Source: Marinobacter salinisoli (GTDB lineage: Bacteria > Pseudomonadota > Gammaproteobacteria > Pseudomonadales > Oleiphilaceae). Taken from it: a DNA stretch of 64,000 nt. The position numbers and the translations under genes were made by a program. The notes below the pieces were generated by a model, which worked only from the letters and a program-made list of their open reading frames with translations, had not been told where the DNA came from and did no database searches. The stretch lies in the NCBI RefSeq assembly GCF_017301335.1, contig NZ_CP071247.1, forward strand, positions 1,922,001 through 1,986,000, written 5' to 3'. Shown one piece after another: positions 1-10,610 of the stretch (its first letter is position 1; every line of letters begins with the position of its first letter).

Positions 1-824
1 AGCAATGGCTGCCGAAGATGGTCTCCGGCGAGGCCGTGGGCGCCATCGCGATGACTGAGCCAGGGGCTGGCAGTGACCTGCAGGCCATCCGCACCAGCGC
101 GGTGAAAGATGGCGACGACTACATCCTGAATGGCTCCAAGACCTTCATCACCAACGGCCAGCATGCCGACATGGTGATTGTCGCCGCCAAAACCGACCCG
201 AGTGCCGGCGCCCGGGGCATCAGCCTGTTCCTGGTGGATACCTCGCTGCCGGGTTATAGCAAGGGCCGCAACCTGGACAAAATCGGCCAGCACTCCGGCG
301 ATACCTCCGAACTGTTTTTCTCCGACATGCGGGTTCCGGCCTCCGCCCTGCTGGGTGAAGAGGGACAGGGCTTCATGTACCTGATGCGTGAGCTGCCCCG
401 TGAGCGGCTGGTGATCGGTGCCCTTGGCGTTGCGGCGGCCCGAGGCGCGCTCGATCTGACCATTGCCTACGCCCAGGAACGCGAACTGTTCGGCCAGAAG
501 CTCGCCCAGCTTCAGAACACCCGGTTTGAAATCGCCCGCATGGAAACCGATTACCGGGTAAACCGGGCCTTTGTACAGGAGTGCGTGGAAGCCTACGAAC
601 GCGGCGAGCTGGATGCCCCCACTGCCTCCATGGCCAAGTACAGCGCCACCGAAATGCAGTGCCGGGTGGCCGATGGTTGCCTGCAGCTGTTCGGTGGCTA
701 CGGCTACACCACTGAGTACCCGATTTCGCGGGCGTTCATGGATGCCCGGGTACAGCGGATTTATGGCGGCACCTCCGAGGTCATGAAGGAAATTATTGCG
801 CGCTCAGTACTGGGTAAGGCCTGA
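1..824 (+). CDS. Acyl-CoA dehydrogenase, long-chain/isovaleryl type (5' end outside window)
   Basis: C-terminal two-thirds of an FAD-dependent acyl-CoA dehydrogenase, which makes the trans-2-enoyl-CoA in fatty-acid or branched acyl-CoA breakdown. The frame is open to the window edge, with codons for QWLPK before the first ATG at 18, so the start lies upstream. Seen: the FAD/substrate motif MTEPGAGSD, the C-terminal QLFGGYGYTTEYPISR helix and YGGTSEVMKEIIAR. The residue after Tyr in YGGT is Gly, where medium-chain enzymes carry the catalytic Glu. The Glu in RERLVI (codon 129 from the ATG at 18) fits the position used by long-chain and isovaleryl-CoA dehydrogenases. A thiolase follows on the same strand after a hairpin repeat. 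Substrate chain length cannot be told from sequence. Confidence 0.93.
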   Translation, partial: QWLPKMVSGEAVGAIAMTEPGAGSDLQAIRTSAVKDGDDYILNGSKTFITNGQHADMVIVAAKTDPSAGARGISLFLVDTSLPGYSKGRNLDKIGQHSGDTSELFFSDMRVPASALLGEEGQGFMYLMRELPRERLVIGALGVAAARGALDLTIAYAQERELFGQKLAQLQNTRFEIARMETDYRVNRAFVQECVEAYERGELDAPTASMAKYSATEMQCRVADGCLQLFGGYGYTTEYPISRAFMDARVQRIYGGTSEVMKEIIARSVLGKA

Positions 825-852
825 GTAAGGACGGCCAACTCCACACTATGCC

Positions 853-958
853 GAGGGCGTGGAAAGGTCATTCAGGGACCGTCCAAAACATGGATGTTTT
901 GGTCGAGCGTACACGGACGTATTCACAGCGAGTGCCTGAATGACCTTTCCGCGCCCTC
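853..958. repeat. 106-bp nested inverted-repeat element
   Basis: Two 23-bp arms at 853-875 and 936-958 are inverse complements with one mismatch (GAGGGCGTGGAAAGG... against ...CCTTTCCGCGCCCTC). The 60-bp interior carries a second, perfect palindrome at 883-902 (CCAAAACAT / ATGTTTTGG around GG). It fills most of the gap between the dehydrogenase and the thiolase and ends 26 bp before the thiolase start. It could fold as a long RNA hairpin that attenuates read-through, or be a REP/MITE-like dispersed element. Only one copy is seen in this window. Confidence 0.75.
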
Positions 959-984
959 AAGCACCAAGATTTGAGGACAGAGAG

Positions 985-2166
985 ATGAATAAAATCGACG
1001 TAGTCATCGCAGGCTCCGCAAGAACCCCCATGGGCGGCATGATGGGCGCCCTCAACTCCGTGCGCTCGCCGGACCTCGGCGCGGTAGCCATCAAGGCGGC
1101 TATCGAAAAGGCCGGCCTCCAGCCGGCTGACGTGCAGGATGTGGTCATGGGCTGCGTACTCCCCGCGGGCCTTGGCCAGGCACCGGCGCGACAGGCTTCC
1201 CGGGCATCTGGCATTCCCGACAGCACCGGCTGCACCACCATCAACAAAATGTGCGGCTCTGGCATGCAGGCCCTGATCATGGCTCATGACCAGATCAAAG
1301 CCGGCACCAACGACATCATGATTGCCGGTGGCATGGAAAACATGAGCCAGGCGCCGTATCTGCTGCCTAAGGCCCGCGCCGGCATGCGCATGGGCCACGG
1401 ACAGGTCATGGACAGCATGTTCCTGGACGGGCTGGAAGATGCCTACGAAGGCGGCCTGATGGGGGTGTTCGCCCAGCGCACGGCGGACAAGCTGAATATC
1501 AGCCGCGAGACCATGGACGAGTTCGCCATCGGCTCACTGAACAAGTCCCTCGCGGCCATCGAGAATGGCTGGTTCCGGGATGAAATGGCACCGGTGACGG
1601 TCTCTGGTCGTGGTGGTGAAACGGTGGTCGATACCGACGAACAGCCGGGCAACGCCCGTCCGGACAAGATTCCTCACTTGAAACCGGCCTTTGCGAAAGA
1701 CGGTTCCGTGACTGCGGCCAACTCCAGCTCCATCAGCGATGGTGCCTCGGCTCTGGTGCTGGCTTCTGCCGCCGAAGCCGAGTCCCGCGGCCTGACCCCG
1801 CAGGCCCGTATCGTGGCCCATGCCACCCACGCTCGCTTGCCGTCGGAGTTCACTCTGGCGCCCATTGGCGCTATTGAGAAGGTCTTGGAAAAGGCCAACT
1901 GGTCGGTCAAAGATGTGGATCTGTTCGAGATCAACGAAGCCTTCGCCGTGGTCACTCTGGCCGCCATGCAGGCGCTGGATCTGCCGGAAGAGAAGGTGAA
2001 CGTTTACGGCGGCGCTTGTGCGCTGGGGCACCCGATTGGCTCCTCCGGTTCCCGGATCATCGTGACCCTGATCAATGCGCTGAAACAGCGTGGCCTGAAG
2101 CGGGGTATTGCGTCGCTGTGTATTGGCGGTGGTGAGGGGACTGCCGTGGCAATCGAGTTGCTGTAG
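985..2166 (+). CDS. Acetyl-CoA C-acyltransferase (thiolase)
   Basis: Thiolase-family enzyme, 393 residues, joining or splitting acyl-CoA and acetyl-CoA. The frame stays open upstream to 940, but the ATG at 985 is chosen: it follows GAGGACAGAG and gives the usual thiolase N-terminus (NKIDVVIAGSARTPMG). Seen: nucleophile Cys90 in INKMCGSGM, the NEAFAV loop, the GHPIG histidine motif and the C-terminal Cys in SLCIGGGEG. The acyl-CoA dehydrogenase just upstream suggests a beta-oxidation or branched-chain acyl degradation role. The sequence alone does not separate a biosynthetic acetoacetyl-CoA thiolase from a degradative 3-ketoacyl thiolase. Confidence 0.93.
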   Translation: MNKIDVVIAGSARTPMGGMMGALNSVRSPDLGAVAIKAAIEKAGLQPADVQDVVMGCVLPAGLGQAPARQASRASGIPDSTGCTTINKMCGSGMQALIMAHDQIKAGTNDIMIAGGMENMSQAPYLLPKARAGMRMGHGQVMDSMFLDGLEDAYEGGLMGVFAQRTADKLNISRETMDEFAIGSLNKSLAAIENGWFRDEMAPVTVSGRGGETVVDTDEQPGNARPDKIPHLKPAFAKDGSVTAANSSSISDGASALVLASAAEAESRGLTPQARIVAHATHARLPSEFTLAPIGAIEKVLEKANWSVKDVDLFEINEAFAVVTLAAMQALDLPEEKVNVYGGACALGHPIGSSGSRIIVTLINALKQRGLKRGIASLCIGGGEGTAVAIELL

Positions 2167-2191
2167 TCGCCGGAAACAGGGTGCTTGGCGC

Positions 2192-2272
2192 GGGGAGGTA
2201 GGTCTTTTCTTCTGGGAAAAGGAACTCGCTGCGCTCAGACAGCTTTTCCCGGCAGAAAAGACCGACCTCCCC
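2192..2272. repeat. 81-bp hairpin repeat, copy A
   Basis: Imperfect inverted repeat with arms of about 29 nt (GGGAGGTAGGTCTTTTCTTC... pairing with ...GCAGAAAAGACCGACCTCCC) around a loop containing CTCGCTGCGCTC. A second copy with five differences by hand count lies at 10192-10272 in the same orientation. It sits between the convergent thiolase and ilvD genes, so it can act as a bidirectional terminator. Both copies are intergenic and next to gene 3' ends. Its origin as a dispersed REP-like family is inference. Confidence 0.85.
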
Positions 2273-2336
2273 ACTTTTCCGTCACTGATAGAGCCAGGTC
2301 GGATTCAAACCAGACGATCTGGATGCATCTCGAAGG

Positions 2337-4013
<1,677 letters not shown>

Positions 4014-4034
4014 GGTCAATTCCTCGTGGTCCGT

Positions 4035-4241
4035 TCAAGCTGTCCGGAGCGGTGTCACAGCTACTGGCATCAGCTCAACACCTGCCCCGGCATGCAGTTT
4101 TTCCAACTGAAACTGAAGCATAGCAACTGGCCGTGAACCCTCCAATGTTCGCATCCGGTGTAGATGCTCAGCGAGTGAGTCCCATACCGTTGCCGAGACA
4201 CGGAGACCGCGCATCCGTGTTCTCAGAAGTGATCCGAAGAG
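4035..4241 (-). pseudogene. 5'-truncated ilvM-like ACT-domain remnant
   Basis: Open frame of 68 codons between the stop of the sigma-54 regulator (4242-4244, same frame) and a TGA at 4035-4037. Its translation aligns without gaps to residues 34-83 of the intact IlvM at 10332-10610, with about 24 of 50 identities by hand. Shared blocks are R-R-G-R, TLEG-RP, ML and QLEKLH. The first 30 or so residues, holding the first ACT strand, are missing and replaced by the regulator's 3' end. An ATG at 4214 could still give a 59-residue product. The stop lies 21 bp before the ilvD ATG, like an old ilvM-ilvD operon junction. It is probably a relic, but the frame is intact, so expression as a small protein is not excluded. 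Confidence 0.8.
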
Positions 4242-6176
<1,935 letters not shown>

Positions 6177-6231
6177 CGCTTGTCCTTCCCTGAGTACGAA
6201 TCAGTGAGATAGAAACAAGGGGCGTGCCAAC

Positions 6232-6284
6232 TACGAAAATTCGTTCCATTGACTACGAAAAATCGTCGAGTACGAAAAATCGTA
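6232..6284. promoter_or_regulatory. Three TACGAAAAATCGTA-type palindromes (candidate activator sites)
   Basis: Three related palindromes start at 6232 (ACGAA-AA-TTCGT core), 6254 (ACGA-AAAA-TCGT core) and 6271 (TACGA-AAAA-TCGTA, the most complete). Starts are 22 and 17 bp apart. A further half site, TACGAA, lies near 6195. They sit 70-120 bp upstream of the sigma-54 promoter at 6354, the usual place for enhancer sites of NtrC-type activators, and about 60-110 bp upstream of the regulator's own start, so autoregulation is possible. The repetition is seen directly. The binding protein is inferred. Confidence 0.8.
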
Positions 6285-6353
6285 GTTGGCGTGACCTTCC
6301 GAGTTTAAAAAATAAGTTAATAAAAACAGTTTTCTATGTGTTTTCTGGTTCGC

Positions 6354-6369
6354 TGGCACGAACTCTGCG
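6354..6369 (+). promoter_or_regulatory. Sigma-54 (-24/-12) promoter for the cyanate operon
   Basis: TGGCACGAACTCTGCG matches the TGGCACG-N4-TTGCW consensus, with GG and GC at the required 12-bp spacing. The gap around it, 6177-6504, is the only stretch above 300 bases without a gene. Apart from the palindromes, this promoter and the ribosome site AAAGGAG at 6491-6497, I see only an AT-rich run near 6300-6340 of the kind that aids DNA bending. Transcription would begin near 6380. Confidence 0.8.
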
Positions 6370-6504
6370 TTAGAGAACCTCAGAAGGAGCGCCGGAAGCT
6401 TTGGCGGGTATGCCTGAACGCGAGTGTTGCTCGCATTGGGGCGAAACCTGTCAGTTGCACCGAAATGGCGCGGTGAATGACCAAAAAGATAAAGGAGCGT
6501 GCCC

Positions 6505-7923
6505 ATGACCATGAACAGCCTCGGAAACCCGTTCGATGGTGATCAGTCCCTGATTCACTCGAAAACCTGCGAATGCCCGACCTGCCAGCCAGGCACCGGT
6601 GCAAGCTTGTTGATGCCAGCAACCGAAAAGGTGCAGGAAGCCAAAGCCTCGGATGCGCCGACCGATTCGGAGGCCATGCTGGATCGTGCCATTGAGAGCG
6701 CGGTGGTTCGTTCGGTATTCGGCCACAACGATTTTGATCGCCGCAGTTTCATGAAAATGATGGGCGCCGGTTCCGCCGCTGCGTTGCTGGGCAGCGTTTT
6801 CCCGATGGACAAGGCCAAGGCGGCTGTGAAGGAATCCCTGGGGAAGCTGGAGAAAACCAAACTGAACGTCGGATTCGTGCCGATCACCTGCGCCACGCCC
6901 ATCATCATGGCCCACCCGATGGGCTTCTATGAGCGCTACGGCCTTGATGTCACCGTTACCAAAACCGCCGGTTGGGCGGTCGCCCGGGATAAATCCCTGG
7001 CCGGCGAATACGACGCCTCGCACATGCTGACCCCCATGCCCCTGGCGATGACCATGGGCGCCGGTTCCACCCCCGAGCCTTACATCATGCCGGCGGTTGA
7101 GAACATCAACGGTCAGGCCATCGTGCTGCACGTTGACCACAAGGACAAGCGAGATCCGAAAGACTGGAAAGGCTTCAAGTTCGGTGTGCCGTTCGAATAC
7201 TCCATGCACAACTTCCTGCTGCGGTACTACCTGGCCGAGAACGGAGTGGATCCGGACAAAGACGTGCAGATTCGGGTGGTTCCACCGCCCGAGATGGTGG
7301 CCAACCTGCGCGCCGGTAATCTGGATGGCTATCTGTCGCCAGACCCGTTCAACCAGCGTGCGGTGTGGGAGAAAGTCGGCTTCATCCACATCCTGACCAA
7401 GGACATCTGGGAAGGCCATCCGTGCTGCGCCTTCGCCTGCAGCCAGAAGTTCGCGACCGAGAACCCGAATACCTACGGCGCCCTGCTGCGTGCAATCATC
7501 GACGCCACCCAGTACTCCCAGAGCACCGAAAACCGTAAGGAAATCGCCGAGGCTATTGCCCCGAAGAATTACCTGAACCAGCCGGTGCCGGTGATTCAGC
7601 AGGTGCTGACCGGTTACTACGCCGATGGCCTGGGCGAGGTGCAGAACGTGCCCGATCGCATCGATTTCGATCCGTTCCCCTGGCACTCGATGGGCGTGTG
7701 GATACTGACCCAGATGAAGCGTTGGGGTTATATCGAGGGCGACGTGGACTACAAGGCCATTGCGGAGCAGGTCTATCTGGCCGGCGAGACTGGCAAGCTG
7801 ATGCAGGAGATGGGCTACTCCGCGCCGAGCGAAACCTACAAGACCCACACCATCATGGGCAAAACCTTTGATCCGGCCAAACCGGAAGAGTATGCCCGCA
7901 GCTTTGCCATCGGGAGGGTGTAA
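6505..7923 (+). CDS. NrtA/CmpA-family ABC substrate-binding protein, probable cyanate uptake, Tat-exported
   Basis: Periplasmic binding protein of 472 residues, first gene of a transporter-cynS operon, so probably captures cyanate (CynA-like). The ATG at 6505 follows AAAGGAG by 7 nt; a GTG six bases earlier is less well placed. A twin-arginine signal DRRSFMKMMGAGSAAALLG places the two Arg at 79-80, followed by the NrtA-type fold (NVGFVPITCATPIIMA, then GVPFEYSMHNFLLRYYL). Odd: a 78-residue extension precedes the Tat motif and carries a Cys-X-Cys-X2-Cys cluster (22, 24, 27) in KTCECPTCQPG. Nitrate, nitrite or bicarbonate are alternative substrates of the family; cynS makes cyanate the best guess. 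Confidence 0.9.
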   Translation: MTMNSLGNPFDGDQSLIHSKTCECPTCQPGTGASLLMPATEKVQEAKASDAPTDSEAMLDRAIESAVVRSVFGHNDFDRRSFMKMMGAGSAAALLGSVFPMDKAKAAVKESLGKLEKTKLNVGFVPITCATPIIMAHPMGFYERYGLDVTVTKTAGWAVARDKSLAGEYDASHMLTPMPLAMTMGAGSTPEPYIMPAVENINGQAIVLHVDHKDKRDPKDWKGFKFGVPFEYSMHNFLLRYYLAENGVDPDKDVQIRVVPPPEMVANLRAGNLDGYLSPDPFNQRAVWEKVGFIHILTKDIWEGHPCCAFACSQKFATENPNTYGALLRAIIDATQYSQSTENRKEIAEAIAPKNYLNQPVPVIQQVLTGYYADGLGEVQNVPDRIDFDPFPWHSMGVWILTQMKRWGYIEGDVDYKAIAEQVYLAGETGKLMQEMGYSAPSETYKTHTIMGKTFDPAKPEEYARSFAIGRV

Positions 7924-7925
7924 CC

Positions 7926-8753
7926 ATGGCGTCCCTGAACGTTCGGGCTGCTGTCGTTTCCATCACGTTCCTGATTCTGGTGCTGGGCATGTGGGAGATG
8001 TCTGCCCAGGCACCGGAAGCCGAAACGGCGATGACCGAGTACGAGCGTCTGATGGGCGGGGCTGATCAGGAGTCCCGGGTGCCACCCCCGTCCAAGGTGA
8101 TTGCCTTGGCGTGGGAGGAATTGTCTGACCCCTTCTACGATGCGGGTGCCAACGACAAGGGCATCGGCATTCAGTTGGCCTACTCGATCTATCGGGTGTT
8201 GACCGGGTATCTGGCGGCCATGGCTATCGCCTTGCCAATTGGATTTCTGATCGGCATGTCGCCGCTGATGTACAAGGCGCTGAATCCCTACATCCAGGTC
8301 TTGCGGCCCATCTCGCCGCTGGCCTGGATGCCACTGGCCCTGTTCATCATTCAGGATTCCGATGCCTCGGCCATCTTCGTGATTTTCATCTGCTCCATCT
8401 GGCCCATGTTGCTCAATACCGCTTTTGGTGTGGCCAACGTGCGGGAGGACTGGATCAACGTGGCGCGCACCCACGAGTTGGGGCCGCTACGCACCGCGCT
8501 CACCGTGATCCTGCCCGCAGCGGCGCCGACGATTCTCACCGGCATGCGCATCTCCATCGGTATTGCCTGGCTGGTGATTGTGGCCGCCGAAATGCTCGTG
8601 GGTGGCACTGGCATTGGCTACTACGTGTGGAACGAGTGGAACAACCTGGATCTGGCGAGTGTGATCTTCTCCATCCTGATGATCGGGGTGGTCGGCATGG
8701 TGCTGGATCTGATTCTGGGCCGGGCGCAGCGCCTGGTGGAGTACAAGGAATGA
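7926..8753 (+). CDS. NrtB/CynB-type ABC transporter permease
   Basis: Inner-membrane permease of 275 residues in the binding-protein-dependent (BPD_transp_1) family. An N-terminal membrane helix (about 7-27) is followed by a roughly 55-residue stretch outside the membrane and then hydrophobic segments. The EAA-type loop reads NVREDWINVARTHELGPLRTALTVILPAAAPTI, shown here only as landmarks within about 170-200, and would dock the ATPase. Its ATG lies 2 bp after the binding-protein stop, with GGGAGG inside the preceding coding end, so translation is probably coupled. With its neighbours it forms a cynA-cynB-cynD-cynS-like order. Confidence 0.92.
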   Translation: MASLNVRAAVVSITFLILVLGMWEMSAQAPEAETAMTEYERLMGGADQESRVPPPSKVIALAWEELSDPFYDAGANDKGIGIQLAYSIYRVLTGYLAAMAIALPIGFLIGMSPLMYKALNPYIQVLRPISPLAWMPLALFIIQDSDASAIFVIFICSIWPMLLNTAFGVANVREDWINVARTHELGPLRTALTVILPAAAPTILTGMRISIGIAWLVIVAAEMLVGGTGIGYYVWNEWNNLDLASVIFSILMIGVVGMVLDLILGRAQRLVEYKE

Positions 8754-8804
8754 ACGGGTGGGGCGGCCATGGGTCGTCCCCAATCCTCCTGAGGGAGAAC
8801 AGTT

Positions 8805-9701
8805 ATGAGTAAGTCCTTTCTGGAAGTCGATGGCTTGTCCAGGGTATATCCGGACGGGCAGGGCGGCGAGCTGACGGTATTCGAGGACATTCGCTTCAGC
8901 CTGGAGAAGGGCGAGTTTGTCTGCATTATCGGGCACTCGGGGTGCGGAAAATCCACCATCCTGAATGTGCTTGCCGGCCTGGACGAAGCCTCCGAGGGCA
9001 ACCTCGTGATGAGTGGCAAAGAGGTCAAAGGGCCGAGTCTGGACCGGGGCGTGGTGTTCCAGAACTACAGTCTGCTGCCCTGGAAGTCGGCCCTGAAGAA
9101 CATCACCTTTGCCGTGCAGGCTCGCTGGCCCGCCTGGTCGAAGGACCAGGTACGTGAACACAGCGAACGTTACCTGAAAATGGTTGGGCTCGATCACGCC
9201 ATGCACCGCAAACCGTCACAGTTGTCCGGCGGTATGCGCCAGCGGGTGAGTATCGCCCGGGCCTTCGCCACTCAGCCGGAACTGCTGTTGCTGGATGAAC
9301 CCTTCGGCGCGCTGGATGCGCTGACCCGGGGTGTTATTCAGGATGAGTTGGTGAAGATCTGGGAAGAAACCCGTCAGACGGTATTCATGATTACCCACGA
9401 TGTGGACGAGGCGATCCTGCTGTCGGACCGCATTTTCCTGATGTCCAACGGCCCCAATGCCCGCATTGCCGAGAGTGTCAGTGTCGAGCTGCCTCATCCT
9501 CGGGCCCGGGCGACGATTTTCCAGAACCCTGCTTATCACAAGATCCGGGATTACCTGGTGGACTTCCTGGTGAACAGAAGCAGTACCGCGCTGCCTGAGA
9601 AGAACGGCGCGCCCCGTGCTGTAGCGCCTGCCAGCGGCGTCACCCCGAGCCCGGATGACAACGCTCAATCTGCATCGCCCGCCAAAGCGGTCAATGCCTG
9701 A
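8805..9701 (+). CDS. NrtD/CynD-type ABC transporter ATPase
   Basis: Cytoplasmic ATPase of 298 residues energising the adjacent permease. Seen: Walker A GHSGCGKST (about 46-54), Q-loop VFQNYSLLPW, signature LSGGMRQR, Walker B ELLLLDEPFGALD and switch histidine MITHDVDEA. A tail of about 45 residues rich in Ala, Pro and Ser follows the catalytic domain, with no recognised domain. The start follows GAGGGAG, 51 bp after the permease stop. Together with the NrtA-type and NrtB-type partners it completes a nitrate/cyanate-class importer. Confidence 0.93.
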   Translation: MSKSFLEVDGLSRVYPDGQGGELTVFEDIRFSLEKGEFVCIIGHSGCGKSTILNVLAGLDEASEGNLVMSGKEVKGPSLDRGVVFQNYSLLPWKSALKNITFAVQARWPAWSKDQVREHSERYLKMVGLDHAMHRKPSQLSGGMRQRVSIARAFATQPELLLLDEPFGALDALTRGVIQDELVKIWEETRQTVFMITHDVDEAILLSDRIFLMSNGPNARIAESVSVELPHPRARATIFQNPAYHKIRDYLVDFLVNRSSTALPEKNGAPRAVAPASGVTPSPDDNAQSASPAKAVNA

Positions 9702-9728
9702 ACCATCGCAACAAGTGAGGATACAAGC

Positions 9729-10172
9729 ATGATGAACAAGGAACTGATGACGGCGAAGATTCTGGAAGCAAAAGTCACCAAGGGAATGACCTGGGAAGCG
9801 ATTGCCGAGGCGGTTGATATGTCGCCGGTATTCACCACCTCGGCGTGCCTTGGCATGAACAGCATGGCGGAGGACAAGGCCTTCGCGCTGTGCGAGACCC
9901 TCGGGCTCGACAAGCAGGTGGCGGAAGCCTTGCAGAGTTGTCCGAAGAAGGCGTGGGACGGTGCCGTCCCGCAGGACCCGCTCATTTACCGCCTGTACGA
10001 AATCGTGGGGGTTTACGGGGATACCCTGAAAGAAATCATTCATGAGAAATTTGGTGACGGCATCATGAGTGCGATCGATTTCTCAATGGAGGTGGATAAG
10101 GAAGAGAATCCGAAGGGGGACCGGGTGGTGGTGACCATGAACGGGAAGTTCTTGCCTTACAAAGCATGGTGA
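9729..10172 (+). CDS. cynS: Cyanate hydratase (cyanase)
   Basis: Cyanase converts cyanate and bicarbonate to carbamate and CO2, and carbamate breaks down to ammonia. At 147 residues it is close to the family's 150-156. Seen: an N-terminal helical DNA-binding-like domain (MTWEAIAEAV) and the C-terminal catalytic part. Arg88, Glu91 and Ser114 (YRLYEIVG, MSAIDF) sit eight residues before the known E. coli catalytic Arg96, Glu99 and Ser122, in the same spacing. Last gene of the operon, 27 bp after the ATPase. Hairpin repeat copy B follows and may terminate transcription. No cynT-type carbonic anhydrase gene is adjacent. The first two codons are both ATG, so the start may be 9729 or 9732. Confidence 0.97.
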   Translation: MMNKELMTAKILEAKVTKGMTWEAIAEAVDMSPVFTTSACLGMNSMAEDKAFALCETLGLDKQVAEALQSCPKKAWDGAVPQDPLIYRLYEIVGVYGDTLKEIIHEKFGDGIMSAIDFSMEVDKEENPKGDRVVVTMNGKFLPYKAW

Positions 10173-10191
10173 TTTGACGGAGTCCGGGTGC

Positions 10192-10272
10192 GGGGAGGTC
10201 GGTCTTTTCTTTTGGGAAAAGAAACTCGCTGCGCTCGGACAGCTTTTCCCGGCAGAAAAGACCGACCTACCC
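10192..10272. repeat. 81-bp hairpin repeat, copy B
   Basis: Second copy of the element at 2192-2272, same orientation, same 81-bp length, about five substitutions. Arms GGGAGGTCGGTCTTTTCTTT... and ...GCAGAAAAGACCGACC enclose a loop with CTCGCTGCGCTCGGACAG. It lies between the convergent cynS and ilvM 3' ends, so it can terminate both transcripts. A separate perfect hairpin (GGAGGA-CGTT-TCCTCC, 10307-10322) lies between it and the ilvM stop. Confidence 0.85.
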
Positions 10273-10331
10273 ACACCCTGCAGAGGTTTGCTTTCGCTTG
10301 CAGACCGGAGGACGTTTCCTCCTGAAAAACC

Positions 10332-10610
10332 TCAGGCGGTTTTGGTCCTTGCCATCGGCTCCTGCAGTACCACTTCCGCTACCGTATGCAGCTTCTCCAG
10401 CTGTGATTTGAGCATGCTTATTGGCCTGGTGCCTTCCAGGGTCATGGCAATGTTCAGCTGCTCGCCCGCTGCATCCACGGCCATCTGAACAATCCGGAAA
10501 CCCCGAATACGAATCACCTGGCAGAGCCGCTCCATGGCAGCGGCTTCGTGGGTCATGGTGCAGGCGATGGCGTAGCTGCCGTTGGTGCTTGGGTGCGTGG
10601 TCGGATTCAT
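10332..10610 (-). CDS. ilvM: Acetolactate synthase small (regulatory) subunit, IlvM type
   Basis: A single ACT domain of 92 residues, the size of E. coli IlvM and well below the roughly 160 of IlvN/IlvH-type subunits in many bacteria. The ACT core runs about 12-83: YAIACTMTHEAAAMERL strand-helix, VIRIRGFRIVQM, TLEGTRP, then SQLEKLH. Its ATG overlaps the ilvG stop as ATGA (10607-10610), so the subunits are translationally coupled. It would stabilise IlvG and tune feedback inhibition. A truncated relative lies at 4035-4241, on the far side of the cyanate genes. Confidence 0.9.
   Translation of the reverse strand: MNPTTHPSTNGSYAIACTMTHEAAAMERLCQVIRIRGFRIVQMAVDAAGEQLNIAMTLEGTRPISMLKSQLEKLHTVAEVVLQEPMARTKTA

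Noticed and set aside
6451..7848. A 465-residue minus-strand frame over the cyanate-binding protein gene
   Set aside because: Rich in His, Gly and Val in the way of reverse-strand shadows; no family features, and it would cross the cyanate operon.
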